Source: Trichosphaerium sp. ATCC 40318 (taxonomy: Eukaryota; Discosea; Flabellinia; Trichosidae). From it: 64,000 nt of DNA. The position numbers were made by a program, and so were the translations under genes. The stretch is from contig JALMLS010000022.1 in the NCBI GenBank assembly GCA_038496445.1, forward strand, positions 1-64,000. The letters are read 5' to 3'. Shown piece by piece: positions 1 to 11,767 of the stretch (position 1 is the stretch's first letter; each line of letters opens with the position of its first letter). The notes under the pieces were generated by a model, which was not told the DNA's origin, searched no databases, and saw only the letters and a list, made by a program, of their open reading frames with translations.

Positions 1-51
1 TTTTACATTACCGAACACAGTTGTTAAACAAGCATCTCCTTTACTGAGATT

Positions 52-1555
52 ATGTTAGTTAAAATTATTTTATCTTGGTTTTAGGTTGTATTGTATTCTC
101 ATCTGAGTTTCCTCCTGACTGCTCAAAGTTATCTTGTACGTACAAAAACCATTATTTCTAAACTGTTTTTTTGCTTATTGTTAATATCCAAGATGGAAGT
201 AACACCTATGACCTTTCTGGTTTGACTGTACGGTTGCTGTAGTATTATATTGTGTTGTGTTTAACTTTATTTCAAGGCTCTTGGTATTCAGGAACAACAA
301 GGATCGCATACCACCTCCTATTACTATCGCTATTTTGTTTGTGGCGAACAAGGCCAGACTTGTGGAAATGTTGCTGAAGATTGTGGCGTTTGTAGTGCAT
401 GGGAAGGCCGTTGGAATGAAAACCCCTATACATACTGTGAGGGAATGTACACTGAAAGTAAAACAGAGATAACTGAGTACAGAAACGGAGATGATCTTGG
501 CATTGCTATTGAATATGGATGTACGTGATCTACTCCCTTATTGTCTTACAATTATAGACGCTGATGGAGGCTCAGTATCAAACATGCTCCTCATTTGTGA
601 TCTCAAATACAGTGGTACGCTAATATCTGAAACCGAGTTTGCTTGGTGTAATTGACGGTGTTTGTAGGATTTGAGAAAGCAGATGTTGATAATACTGCAA
701 TTTATAATCCCGTTGTACGCAAAAATAGCACTAGTAACCATAGGCGCACATTTTTATTGTTTCTTTAGATTACAGTTCGTACAAAAGACGCTTGTCCTCA
801 TTCTCAAACCCCATTTCCACCAGATTGCTCCAATATTGTCTGTACGTACAAAACATCAAAACAATGAAATGTAGCTAAGTTTGAATCAACAGTTGCAAAT
901 CGTAAGTATGATCTATCCAATCTTCAATCTCTCGGTGTACAAGAGACAAGAGGTTCCTCAACATCATATTATTATGTCTATAGATGGTTTGTATGTGGTG
1001 ATCAAGCTCAAACATGTGGAACAGCGAGTACATTTGCTTTCTTTTTTTTTCTTAAAGAGGCTGTTGGTATTCACAAGCCATTTAGCGGATTCATGTGCTG
1101 TTTGCTCAGCTTTTGAAGGACGCTGGCATGACCCAAGTTTTACAGCCTGCGAGGGAAAATACAGTGAATCTTCTGTTAAGATCTCAGAGCACACATCATC
1201 AGGAGTAAAGTTCGATTTTGCTGGTGAGTTTTCAAAATATTGATACTATTGACTTTTCTTCAGATGGAGACATGGGTAGTGTTTCAGAGATTATTCTTGC
1301 TTGTGATCCCCGATACTCTGGTATAAATACTCATTAAACTTTTATTCGTTTACCAAGAGTGTAGGATTAGAACAAGTGTTTGTTGACAACACAGACGTAA
1401 ATAGACCAAGTGTACTTCCTTTTTTTTTTTTGGAAAAGTAATTTTGGCATACCATTTATTATTATGAATAGATTTTTGTTCGTACAAGAGATGCATGTCC
1501 ACAAACTATTGAAGAACAAGAAACAAAGAATGTTGTTTATAGTGCTAATGAATAA
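52..1555 (+). CDS. Secreted protein with two MRH/Atg27-like lectin modules; first exon frameshifted
   Basis: Two related modules read through short introns (about 227-282, 521-557, 615-667, 842-879, 1027-1085). Each has a YDLS-type motif, a Y-Y-x-Y/W-F-V-C-G strand, a Cys-rich core (C-G/A-V-C-S-A) and a later I-x-x-C-D-x-x-Y-S-G segment. This layout resembles mannose-6-phosphate-receptor-homology lectin domains of the secretory pathway, which is inference from pattern. The 842-879 intron joins the two modules in frame, so they are one protein rather than two genes. The signal peptide from the ATG at 52 (M-L-V-K-I-I) falls out of frame after six codons, one base short of the inverted copy at 4526-4731. 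The gene may therefore be a pseudogene, carry a sequencing error, or start upstream of the window. Confidence 0.5.
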
Positions 1556-2738
1556 AATTCACTAAAATCCCCAATATACTGGTTTATCACGTTAGCTTAG
1601 TATAGCAGTTTTAGTTTATTTCGTTACAGACTGGATAGGTATTGATTGATGTACCACTTGGAGATAACATCTGACATCCATATCAAACACATCCTGTTAG
1701 TAGAAAGCGAATTAACAACAAGATTATCCTCGGGCATCAATACAAGACAGTGCGTTTGAAAACACTACCGTCAAGAGTGGCTAGTATGAGAATGGCCAGT
1801 TGAAGATTCAACGTACTGAAATTAATGTTAAAGAACACCCAGCACTAGTCATTGGTTTTGGTGAAATGTTTGCTACGTTAAGTGTGGTAACGGGGGGCAG
1901 CCAGCTTAGTTTTTGTCTTTTTTGGCAAGGAGCGGTCAAAAATGTCAGTATTACAGTCTTGGAGCGTAAGGCGGTGTGTGGACGCTAGGAGAAGCTACTA
2001 AAGCATCTAACATGCGAACAACGATTTTTGATGGTTTCCGGATAGCAAAGATTTAAAACATCTTTTTAGGCTCGGTTGCGCGTCGTTTGATCCCTTCTTT
2101 TAATATGACTTTCTCTATATTTATGTGCTTATACCGTGATAAATATAGCTGGTAGTTCAGCTTGCTAAGAACATTAGAGCTCTCGGTTTTTTTCGGTTTT
2201 TTTTCTTTTTTTTTTCTCTAATTGTTTTCGGTCCAAGTTTAACTCACGTGATATTTATTGATTGTGTATTCCGTAACATGAAGACAACTAAAAACTTGAT
2301 AGTCGTACAGCCTAAAGGAAATAATCACGTGCATGTGGAATTTCTACGCTGCCAATTTAAGACAGTACGTTTTCTGGATTTGCTTGTTTCGGCTACTAAA
2401 CTAGGTGTTTTTAACAGGTGTCGGAACATACAAAGAATGACACTGGATTAGATAATGATATTGATTTAGATTATACCTCAGCATGAAATAATAAAAACTA
2501 TTTGTAACAAAATCATCACCTATTCTAACGATGTATGTTCAAAACAAACACAGTAGCCAAAGTCGTAAATCAATTGAAAAAAAAACACTAAGTCTATTTG
2601 AAAAGAAAATTCCTTGTCTTGAATCTGTAATGTCCTTCAGAAGTTCTACAACTCTCATGACTCTACCACCAGCCATCGATTCAATATTGCTAAAAAGTAG
2701 CCAATTTCATGACTGTAGACGAAAGATAAACAAAATGT
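1556..2738. other. Intergenic stretch with no confident gene
   Basis: About 1.2 kb without a gene I can support. Around 2248-2360 the plus strand reads through F-x-x-C-x-F type repeats like one or two turns of a right-handed beta-helix, but no start, splice frame or continuation could be fixed. CACGTG sites lie near 2244 and 2325. Confidence 0.3.
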
Positions 2739-3890
2739 TTATTTAAGTACAATGACTTCACCAGTTTCGTTCCATTCCTTAAGTTCTCCTTCTACACCAT
2801 GATTGAAAAAACACTCTCTTTGTATTTGCCCATTTTCATGCCATTTTTTACAAACTCCATGTCTTTTGTTATTAATTAAAGAACACTGAAAGTTCAACTG
2901 GCCATTCTCATACCACGCCTTGAACATTCCTTCTTTTTTCCCATTAACATGATTACACTGAATCTTCATTTGTCCGTTTCTAAAATATGATACATGCTGT
3001 CCATCTTTGATGCCTTTGACATACCCCACCTCTCTTCTCAATTCACCAGTTTTATAATAATCTTTACAAATACCATGTTGCTTATCATCAACATAAACAC
3101 ATTGAACCCTCACTTGTCCATTGTCAAAAAAATCTTTATACTCTCCTTCTTTTTTATCATTCACATACATGCGGTCTTCCATAAAAGAACCATTATCATA
3201 CCATGATCTTTGTCTACCATTCATTTTACCATTGACATAAAAGAAATGATTCTGTATACTTCCATTTGTATGCCACCACTTCTTAAAGTCACCTTCCATC
3301 TTCCCGTTCTTGTAATAATAAAGGCACGACAAGTTACCATTTTCATACCACTCCTTGTGTTCTCCCTCATTTGTACCATTTCTATACAACCCGAATATAA
3401 AAGGCTGACCATTTCTATGCCAAGATTTATGTTCACCATCCATTGTACCATTCACATATATCAGCTCACTGCTCTTTGGACCTTCTTCAAACCAGTGCTC
3501 AAATAATCCTTCTCTTTTCCCTTTCACAAACATTCCTCGACTAGACAACTTACCATTATCATGCCATCTCTTGTATTCTCCATCTTCCAGTCCATTCTTC
3601 CAGTATTGGCTAGTTTTAACTTGCGATAATGTAACATCACGGAAACAAATCCATTTTTCATGTTTCTCAAAGTTTTCATCAAAACGTGTTGTTGTCGCAG
3701 CTTGTTTGGATAGGATTGGCCATTTTATGTACACTTCAGCGTCTAGATCTATAATATCAAGTTGAAGCTCTAAAGGAAGCTGTAGCAGTAAGTTACTGTC
3801 GTTTTTATTTCCATTTGTCTAAGTTGGGTAGTTAGTACGAAATAGCGCTTATTTATTGCTGAGTTAATTTACCTCGTGTTTTGTTGCCAT
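2739..3890 (-). CDS. F-box protein with MORN_2-type repeats
   Basis: A tiny first exon (3873-3890, M-A-T-K-H-E) is joined by a 93-base intron (3780-3872) to one long exon, giving about 352 residues. The protein opens with an F-box-like helix (L-P-L-E-L-Q-L-D-I-I-D-L). It continues with about a dozen repeats of about 24 residues of the form W-Y-x-N-G-x-x-x-x-x-x-Y-x-N-G-K-x-x-G, the MORN_2 (YwqK-type) repeat. F-box proteins recruit substrates to SCF ubiquitin ligases, and here the repeats would be the substrate-binding part, which is inference. The same pairing is known to me from large DNA viruses of amoebae, but the spliced first exon argues for a cellular gene. The protein ends in acidic and hydrophobic residues with no extra domain. 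Confidence 0.75.
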
Positions 3891-4525
3891 CGCGGTATTG
3901 TATTTGTCTTTTTGCCCTATTTCTTGACTGGCTGTTGAGTATGTAGAAGTCGTCACCTTACCAAAAAAAAAATAAAACAAGTACATTCTTCAAAGAACTC
4001 TTTTGCCAAAACACTTCATTCAGGCAAACTCAAGGGGTGACTTTTTCCTCTATCTATGACTAGCGTGAATTCCCAGCCAAATACTATACAATTAAATACG
4101 AACTAGTCAAGGTAGAATGTTGGAATTAACAATGTGTATTCTGATAGTGATTATGTAAAGGTAGAAATGTCACAAGGAGGTGGCGAACTAGTGGTGCTTC
4201 AACTAGTTGTGCTATTTGGCAAGTGCCAAGACTGAAGATTGTTCAAACGATCTCAAGACAAATCTAGTCAACTGTTCTTCATGACACTAATTGTGCACGT
4301 GTCCATGTCAAAAAGTAAAAGGACAAACGTAACAAAAATTAGAGTACTCAAAAGTGTTGTAAACAAACACTCCTCCCCTCACATGTGAACTCAACTTGTA
4401 CAAGGTAGTCTATTGCATGTTATAAAGCAGGTATCCAAGTGGGTTTTTAAAGTACTGAGCACCTATGGACATGGGTCCATTGTAGTAAGGATAAACCGTA
4501 AACTATTGGAATTTTTTGACTTTAT
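3891..4525. other. Intergenic, nothing recognised
   Basis: About 630 bases between the F-box/MORN start and the inverted MRH fragment. No reading frame, repeat or RNA gene could be supported. Promoter elements for the minus-strand gene presumably lie here but no TATA or initiator motif is convincing. Confidence 0.3.
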
Positions 4526-4731
4526 TCAAACATGAACATTCTCTGTTTCGTGTCCTTTAATAGCTTGTGGACATGCATCTCTTGTGCGAACTGTAATCTA
4601 AAGAAACAATAAATGTGCAGCTATGGCCACTACTAGTTTTTTTGTCGTACGATGGGATTGTAAATTGCAGCATTATCAACATCTGATACAATACAACCTA
4701 AAACCAAGATAACAATAATTTTAACTAACAT
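4526..4731 (-). pseudogene. Inverted, internally deleted copy of the MRH-like gene
   Basis: The minus strand starts with an intact signal peptide (M-L-V-K-I-I-V-I-L-V-L-G-C-I-V) nearly identical to the frameshifted one at 52. It then jumps straight to the C-terminal part of the module (D-V-D-N-A-A-I-Y-N-P) and ends with R-T-R-D-A-C-P-Q, matching the second module of the 5' gene. The lectin core is missing. After R-Q-K-N the frame meets stops, and the intron-like segment that follows does not restore it. Similarity extends upstream to about 4765. This is a truncated duplicate and probably not functional. Confidence 0.6.
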
Positions 4732-5726
4732 AATCTCAGTAAAGGAGATGCTTAGAGATGCTTTGTTTAACAACTTTGTGTAAAAATAACCGTCAAACTT
4801 TTTCCTGACAAACCGTTTCACTTTAAAACGTGATTTCTTAGTGCATAGCTACAGGGAGCTTTTTAAATTTAGTATGAAGTGCTGAATGGTATTTTTGGAT
4901 TGCAGCTGCAAGTTTTCACCAAAAGTTCACGTTACTATCTTTATGGCTATTATCTCCAAGGGTTCTTTGCTGATAAAATCTGCCAAGTACCAACATAAAT
5001 ACTGCAGCCAAAATACAATTTCTTTCAAGTGAAGAAGTATAAGGTGCTTGGAATTGAGGCAACTATAACGTTCAATGGGTAGTATTTCATGGCAAAGGGG
5101 AAAGGCACTTCCAACAGTCTAAAATACAACTATCACATAGCTGGATTGCTGTAAAGTAGAGAATTCCTAATTATCTAGGCAAGCCCGAACCAGATAGGGT
5201 TTTAGTGACTTTTATTCAACACTACAACATCCTCTAGGACACATCTCTGTGTTTCACGGATAACTATCATTTTTAGAAAACAATCATTGTTTGAAGCTAC
5301 TAGTATTAATCCGACATACACGACAAGAACAGGTTAGAAGAGAACCCATCTTCCAGCATGACCCCTAGTTGTAAAGTCATGCAACGCAAAAAAGAAAGAT
5401 AACTTAACCCCATAGACGTTTGCACTACAGACTCTATTCATTGGTATAGCCCATTTTGTGCCACATATTATAAACTACTACGCCAAAAGCGTAGTAACAC
5501 ACTCACTGTCTGAATGTGGTGAAACAGATTTGCCAACAAATTGTAGCTTAATCTGCCAGCCTTCTCCTTAGTCTTAATATCTGTATTTACAGGCAAAAAA
5601 TCCATCAATATCGCCCTAGTACCCAGCTAATTATTTTTGTATAGAAACAAAGGTGCAAATGGTCAGCAGCACTGGTGTAGTGCAAATAGCAAACAAAATT
5701 AAAACAAACCAACCTTTCAACCGAAA
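4732..5726. other. Intergenic, nothing recognised
   Basis: About 1 kb with no frame, RNA gene or repeat I can support apart from the 5' edge of the inverted MRH copy at about 4732-4765. Confidence 0.3.
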
Positions 5727-5983
5727 AAAGAAGTAATCTTTTAGTAACACGTTTTGCGAATCAAATCAATGCTGATTTGGTTTCCACGTGTGTATATAGC
5801 TATCGCAAGCCTTTGCGAGAGTTTTGAAATGTGCATTATCAGTGAAGTGAAGCAACAATACCGAAAACGGAAGTTATCATTTAGTAGCACGTTTTTTGCA
5901 ACAAAACATCGCCGATAAGGTTTCCACGTGTGTAAATAGCTACCACAAGCCTTTGGGAGAGTTTTGAAATGTGCATTATCCAT
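5727..5983. repeat. Two-copy tandem repeat, 140-base period, each with CACGTG
   Basis: Two imperfect copies of about 110 bases lie 140 bases apart. Both carry a ttagta[a/g]cacgtttt start, a tttccacgtgtgta core (5784 and 5924) and end in gttttgaaatgtgcattatc (5821 and 5961). No coding role is evident. Confidence 0.8.
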
Positions 5984-8879
5984 ATTTGAGTAATTACAAT
6001 AGAAATTTCAGTGAAGTGCAGTCTGTATCCCACAATTTATTTCTGAGAGGTTTTTATGGGTATAAAAAGAAACGAAAATATTTCGGTAATTGTAGTAGTT
6101 GCAGTGTGTGCACCACGCGTGGGGCTTCCTAGCCATTTGGTCGAAAAAATTTAAGGGAGTCCTCCGTCTAGCTTAGTGGGTGTATGCATTGCGAGGTGGA
6201 ATTGACAAAGTTCCATCTTAATCCGACGTAGTGTGAAAGCTTGAATCGTTACATTAGCCAGCATGTCCTCGTAAGTAGCACGTAATTAACTTAGGAACTC
6301 GGTCTGGGCCAAGAAAATTATAAGGTCCGATATAGAGGTGAGTTCTGCCGTTAGGGAAAAGCTCTATATAAACTTTGAATAGGCGCTGCATAGCAGCATG
6401 ATCGTTCTTTTTGTTGTTAGCCCAATTTTGGAATTGTATCTGTTTTAAGGTTCGTTTCTACCGAAAAAGTCATTGAACACGGTTGTGCATGCTATGCACA
6501 TTAACGCTTGTAAAGGTGGATACAGTTACACTCAAATCCAAAAATGGATCAGCTCTAAAACTGGAGTTCTTTTACTGTACAGGGTTAACAATTATATGTT
6601 TGATTCTGTGATTAGAATATACATTATTACTTTAACACCTATCTTAACACTGAAAAGTGTTTGATATCGTATACTTGATAAGAATTGCTGGCAGAGATAA
6701 AATCAGAGACGTTGGTAAAGTTAAGCTACAGTTTTTTATTATTACATCTATCACGAAATTTCCATTACATTATTTTACACTTATTCTATAGTATTGCCCT
6801 ATTTATTTGTATTGCGCTTCCTCAAAGGAGTTCATACAAGAAAGAACAGGTTATGTTTTTTTTGTTGTTTTTTGATTTGTATTTCTTGCTTGCTAGTTGG
6901 TGTAATTGGTTCTCATGGCGCTAGCGGCTTCATTTCGTTACATTCTATAAGCGTAAATGTGTATGTTGGACCCATTTAGTAACCATAGCACCCATAACAA
7001 CGCTACAAAACACTTAAATTTTTTGACATAAAAAAACCAAAGAGAGCATTTTTTGCTACAGTTCTGGTTCAAATCAAATCAACTTGTTTTCCCAAGAAAC
7101 TCCTTACATTCTATGTCGCGTTTGTCCCAAAAAAACCGAAGATGATTTCCACTGAAACACGTGATTTTTTTTTTCTCAAAAGTTTGCTTACTACACAACT
7201 GATTGCCATCTATATTTGTCAGGCTTCGGTTCTTTCCCTTGCTCATCAAAATAAGCATTATAAGTAACAAATCGTAAAATACCAGCCTATTTATGGAATG
7301 TTTAGAAAGACAACTAAGAAAGTTCGTTTAAGGTACCAGTAGAAGGCCAATCAGAAATCTTCTACGTGTAAATTTGGTTATAGTAAGTAGCATTGGTAAA
7401 ACAAAACCAATGTATCCAACAATATGTATTCTCTTAACGAACTCAACATCTAAAACATTTTGTTTGTAAAAATGGCATTTTTAAAAATACAAAATATTTT
7501 GTTCTTTTGCTTACCTTCAAGCTCCTTTGAGTCCTGAGTTTTATAATACAGTATGGGCGTAAGATCTTTGCGTACTCTAAATAAAGTACAAAAAAATAAT
7601 TTTAATAAAGGTGCAGTCACGTGTAGGAAAGGTTTTCCTAACACGTTACGATAAAAAAAATCTTGTTATTTTTCTTACCCAAAATTTGTCTTGTTTCCGC
7701 CCTTACGCCATCTTTCTACTCTCTCTGCCCTCTCTCTTTGTTTTGTACTATGTTCATATTCGAAATAACGCTGTTTGATGCGTTTGTGTGAAAGTATTGG
7801 TAGTGGCTTATTAAAGTGCTAGAATGTCATTAGATTATGATAATCACGCGTAACTACGTACAACACGGTATAATCTGAGCCACAATGCTCGCGAATTTAC
7901 TACTCTACACCTGTTGTACGTTATTAAGTACTAGACATACGTGTCATATGAGTCTTACCATTCTGTAGATACCAAAGAAGCATTTAGTAGCTGGTGACCG
8001 TTCAAACATTCAAAAACTTCAAACCAACAGTCATACGGTAACTCTTGAATTACTAATGTGTTAGTTGACTCCATGGTGCAATGGCGTAGCGTATATTCGA
8101 TTTTGACGGCCAAAACCTTGCACAAGCTGAACCTGTGTGAGGATGCCTCTTTTCTTTCAATGGGTAGGGAGTTTAACTGTAGTCGATTACAGTGTATGCA
8201 GCGTCAAGTTATGTAAGCAAGGTAACAACCTGACACTACGAGAAAAGTTGTTTTAAAAATCACGTGCGTGAATAAATAAAACAGTTCGTAACAATTACTT
8301 TATGTTATGAATCACATTTTGAGGCTTGTTTATTAGTTTTACCATCTGGTAATTCAGTCAACATGACTGAACAAATGTCTGTCTAGGCCTGACATAAACT
8401 TGCAATTTCTTGCAAAAAGTCACTTTTTTACAAAAACTGGAATGACAGGGACAATACCGTCATTAGTTTGTGCAAACAACTTGCTAAGTTTTTAGGGATT
8501 TTGATTTTTTTTGTTACATTATTTACACTAAATTGTACACTAATTATCACGTGCGTGGAGTTAAATTTCTTTGATAATAATACTCAAAAGGAAACCTTCG
8601 TATGCCCCAAGATGTGTAAGCAAACATTCCTTTCCAATCAGAGCTACTACTCGCTTCTGTTCTCAAAAGAAGAGTTTTGAACGGTTGAGTACTTTTTCCA
8701 GAGTCTCCACTTTGCTTGTACTTAAGCAAATCCGCAAACCCTTATACGTCATAAGTAAACAATACCACAAGGTTAAATAAAACAATACTAATTGAAATAT
8801 CAACGAGCTACGTGTTAAGAATTTTTTGCTTCAGTGAAAACCGCACCCAGTTAGGAGCAAAAAAATGTTGTTTTCTATT
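5984..8879. other. Long gene-poor stretch
   Basis: About 2.9 kb with only short unrelated frames, low-complexity T tracts and CACGTG sites near 7159, 7619, 8261 and 8549. A weak tRNA A-box-like string (tagcttagtggg, near 6169) has no matching T arm. I see no supportable gene. Confidence 0.35.
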
Positions 8880-9605
8880 TTAAAGCGTACCTTTATCTAC
8901 TTTGTTTACGCTCCTAGGCGTTGTTGGACTCATTGCAAGTGGTCTAGTTGTGTTTAAGAGCCCAACAGACTGTTGTTTAACAGAACGCTTCAACATTCGA
9001 TGTTTGTGCTTTCTTGTAGCTAAAAATGTGACCTCGTTTACAGGGATATCCCTGATAGCTTTAGACAAGTCCACACGCTTACCAGCCGGTGTACGAGCTA
9101 TATAATTTTCTAGTTTTAGATTTCTCTTCTCACAGATTTTTAACACGATAGCTCGTAGTTTTCTGCGTCGACTAACGTGTACGGTATGCTTCGTGCCGTC
9201 TTCCAAGTGAACTGTGAATAATTGCTTGCCATGGTTCTTTTGGCTTGACGATAGCTTATTAGACGCGGAAAAAGAGAAAAAAACCATTCGTTCTTTAAGA
9301 TCTGAACACTTGGTGTCTAGTTTGATGACTTGACCCGAATCTGTTTTAAAATCATAACTAGTGATGTCTAGGTTTCTTTTATCGCATAGCTTGCCAATAA
9401 CGTCGCGTAGTGTTACTTGGTCGTTTTGAATAATTAATCTGCTTCTGGATCCCTCTGGTAGGTAAACCTCTAATGTCTGAAGGCTATCCAACCCCTTATT
9501 GAACACAGTTCTGGCTCGTAATCGTTCTGAGTTCTTACCGAACGCAGCAGCGGCTGCATCGCCTATTGTACTTCTTCGCTTGGCCATATCGTACGACTCA
9601 TGCAC
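8880..9605 (-). CDS. Protein with two tandem Ras-binding (RBD-like) domains
   Basis: A single open frame of 241 residues. Two ubiquitin-fold segments follow each other: residues about 45-110 (T-L-E-V-Y-L-P-E-G-S-R-S with a K-L-C-D-K-R-N-L helix) and about 127-195 (L-F-T-V-H-L-E-D-G-T-K with K-I-C-E-K-R-N-L). The V-x-L-P-x-x-x-R-x strand followed by a helix with K/R-x-L resembles the Raf-type RBD that binds active Ras. No kinase or other catalytic domain follows, and the tail is basic and Ser/Pro-rich. It may be a stand-alone Ras effector or inhibitor, which is inference. Initiation could be at residue 1 or at the M-A-K-R-R six residues later. A gtacgc string before the stop leaves open an extra 3' exon. 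Confidence 0.6.
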   Translation of the reverse strand: MHESYDMAKRRSTIGDAAAAAFGKNSERLRARTVFNKGLDSLQTLEVYLPEGSRSRLIIQNDQVTLRDVIGKLCDKRNLDITSYDFKTDSGQVIKLDTKCSDLKERMVFFSFSASNKLSSSQKNHGKQLFTVHLEDGTKHTVHVSRRRKLRAIVLKICEKRNLKLENYIARTPAGKRVDLSKAIRDIPVNEVTFLATRKHKHRMLKRSVKQQSVGLLNTTRPLAMSPTTPRSVNKVDKGTL

Positions 9606-9985
9606 TTTTTAAAGTGATTTAAACGAGAAAGTGAAAGAATTAACAGAAATTCAGCAAAATTCGACGCGCTAGTTTAATACAACAGCTAACGTCATGAAGT
9701 TTTACACAAACGCAGTGGTACCAAAAGCGTCAGTTAGTCTAAATTACAAATAAGGATAGTGACATATAGCGATAGACGGTACAAGTCCCATTTAGGTATA
9801 AACACGGGCACACAATACAAACGAGCGACTGTAGAAGTTATAGTCGCGTCCCAAACAAAAAAAAAAGAAATACGTTTCCAAATACCTTTGAAATACTACA
9901 AAAACGCACAAAGCGTCATATTATAGTGTATAGGTTTATAAAAATTACAAAAAAATACAATCTGCGAAATCTTCATCAGGATCCT
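9606..9985. other. Spacer between two minus-strand genes
   Basis: About 380 bases, AT-rich with A tracts. It should hold the promoter of the RBD-like gene's neighbour or 3' signals of the flanking genes, but no individual motif is clear. Confidence 0.3.
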
Positions 9986-11392
9986 TTAAATCTCGGCAAA
10001 CTTGTGTTTGAACTGTCTTTTACGCACCCATTTGGTCATAGCCCACTTGGTACCCTAATAACACGTCAAAAGAAACGATTCAGAATTGTAATACAAAAAA
10101 AATAGTTTTTATGAAACAGTTCCTCACCTTGATCACAGGTAACCCAGCATGTAATGCATTGCTATCTGTAGTACCATTTGGATGATCTAGTTCATTTGTT
10201 AACATCATAACAGTACAGTATTGCACAATAACGGTTTTTTTCAATAAAAACTTCCGCTAAAGATTTTTTTCAAAAAGTCTGCAAAAAAGTGTCATCTGGA
10301 AGACAGACGTACAATTATAAAAGAGTACAGCATCCCCACGATGTGCTTTGACCTTTATACCAGCCTTAGGAAAGGCTGTTTCGCCACCTTCTTCAGGACT
10401 AGCCAAGTACATTACGATACTCATAAGTCTATCTCCCGCAGGTCCAATCTTTATCTTACCATCCTCTCCAAAGAAATCAACATGCGCAACGTATTGTTGG
10501 CTTTGCTCATAGCGTAGTAGATATAAAATTTCGCCATTTTCTACATGACAAACATAAGATTCGCGAAAACAAAAAAAAAACACGAAAAATTTTCTAAATC
10601 GCATTTTGATTAGTTGTCATCTACGCGACTTAGTGGCGAGTAAAACGTACCAGGAGGGAACTTCGCCCACAACGAAAGACGTTTCTAAAATGTACGTTAC
10701 ACTCATATCTTGTACTAATTGAATTGTCTGATGGAATATACCTCTATACGTTCAATTACCGGGTCATTCTCCAAGAATGTGAGAAAACAACCGAATGATG
10801 ACCTTATCTTAGATTTTGATCCTTTGGCAGCGTCCTTATCATTTCCTACAACGGTAGATCGCTCTAGGTGAGATTTACCTAAATTTATCTCAATAAAAGC
10901 CAATAGTTATTTGAGAAACAATGTTTTATGCGTCAATAGCGCAAATGTAGTTTTAAAAAAGCGTAAACGTGGCTTTTTGAAATCCCGACCTTTTTCGATG
11001 ATATAGTCGCACTCTTCGTCAGTTAAGATATTTCTGAACACTTGGACCCTAACCGCGCAGTCAGACTAACAAAAAAAACATTTGATTGCTTATTTTCTCT
11101 AAAACGAACCTAGGGCTCCACGACATGATCTCTATCCTACTAGGATCAATTGTGTGGCGTTTCTTGTGTTCAACATTGACATTTTTTTCAACAGCAGTGT
11201 CCGCTTGCTTTGTCGCTCCCAAATCCTTCTTTACAGGCTTACCAGACGTTGAAACGGATATCCTTCCAAAGAAAAACGCTAAAGACAGAATCCACCTAAC
11301 GAGAGCGTATTTAGCAACTAACTAATAATGGTATCACAATACAACTAGTCGTACAATAAAACTAGGCCTGCTACAAGCGCTTTAGCTGCCAT
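9986..11392 (-). CDS. Membrane-anchored prolyl 4-hydroxylase (2-oxoglutarate/Fe(II) dioxygenase)
   Basis: Eight short exons rebuilt from splice sites give a protein of roughly 290 residues. The N terminus (M-A-A-K-A-L-V-A-G-L-V-L-L then W-I-L-S-L-A-F-F-F) is a signal anchor. The domain begins at E-I-M-S-W-S-P-R-V and continues through E-E-C-D-Y-I-I-E-K-G, R-S-S-F-G and the L-Y-L-L-R-Y-E strand. The iron ligands H-x-D appear in Y-V-A-H-V-D-F-F, and the distal His and 2-oxoglutarate-binding Lys in L-H-A-G-L-P-V-I-K-G-T-K-W. The enzyme hydroxylates proline in secretory or wall proteins in the ER or Golgi, which is the known family role. All key residues are present, so it should be active. Several introns are only 40-90 bases, one with a gtcggg donor and one with gttcgt. 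Confidence 0.85.
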
Positions 11393-11767
11393 TTTATCGT
11401 TGAAAAAGTTTGGCTAAGCTTGTTTTATCCCAACGGCGAGTACTCGACTTAATAGCTTTGTGTAGTATCCACGTGACACATTTCAATATAAACTATTTGA
11501 TCCGCTCTGTCTACGGCTCATAACCGCATACGCTATAGTATCTATAGAACTACATAAACAGACTGAAGATTAGCTCTAAAAAGAAATAAGTTGACCTTAC
11601 TTTTAATTCTTTTACACCTCTCAAGGTTTTCCGTAAACAACGACAACCTAAATACAATAAACAAAAGTCTTATGAGAAAAACCGTGGAGAACAATGAAGC
11701 TCACATTTGCGAACAATTCAATGCAAGACTCAATCGAAATGGACATTTAAACAAACACACTACAAGT
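11393..11767. other. Intergenic region between divergent genes
   Basis: Lies between the prolyl hydroxylase start and the next plus-strand gene, so it may be a shared promoter region. A CACGTG sits at 11470, about 80 bases upstream of the hydroxylase ATG. An open frame from 11672 (M-R-K-T) runs into the next gene and could be its true start. Confidence 0.3.

Noticed and set aside
257-472. 71-codon plus-strand frame inside the MRH-like gene
   Set aside because: It is a shadow of the conserved lectin-module frame, which has the Cys motifs and splice joins.
2739-3734. MORN_2 gene as a bacterial toxin-antitoxin component or an integrated giant-virus gene
   Set aside because: It has a spliced first exon and an F-box, with no toxin partner or other viral genes nearby; a cellular F-box gene explains it better.
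6161-6232. Possible tRNA gene (tagcttagtggg resembles an A-box)
   Set aside because: No matching T arm or B-box at the right distance and no acceptor pairing; ttccatctt is too far from the consensus.
7450-7644. Small minus-strand frame near a CACGTG site
   Set aside because: No family, no conserved spacing and low-complexity ends; indistinguishable from chance.
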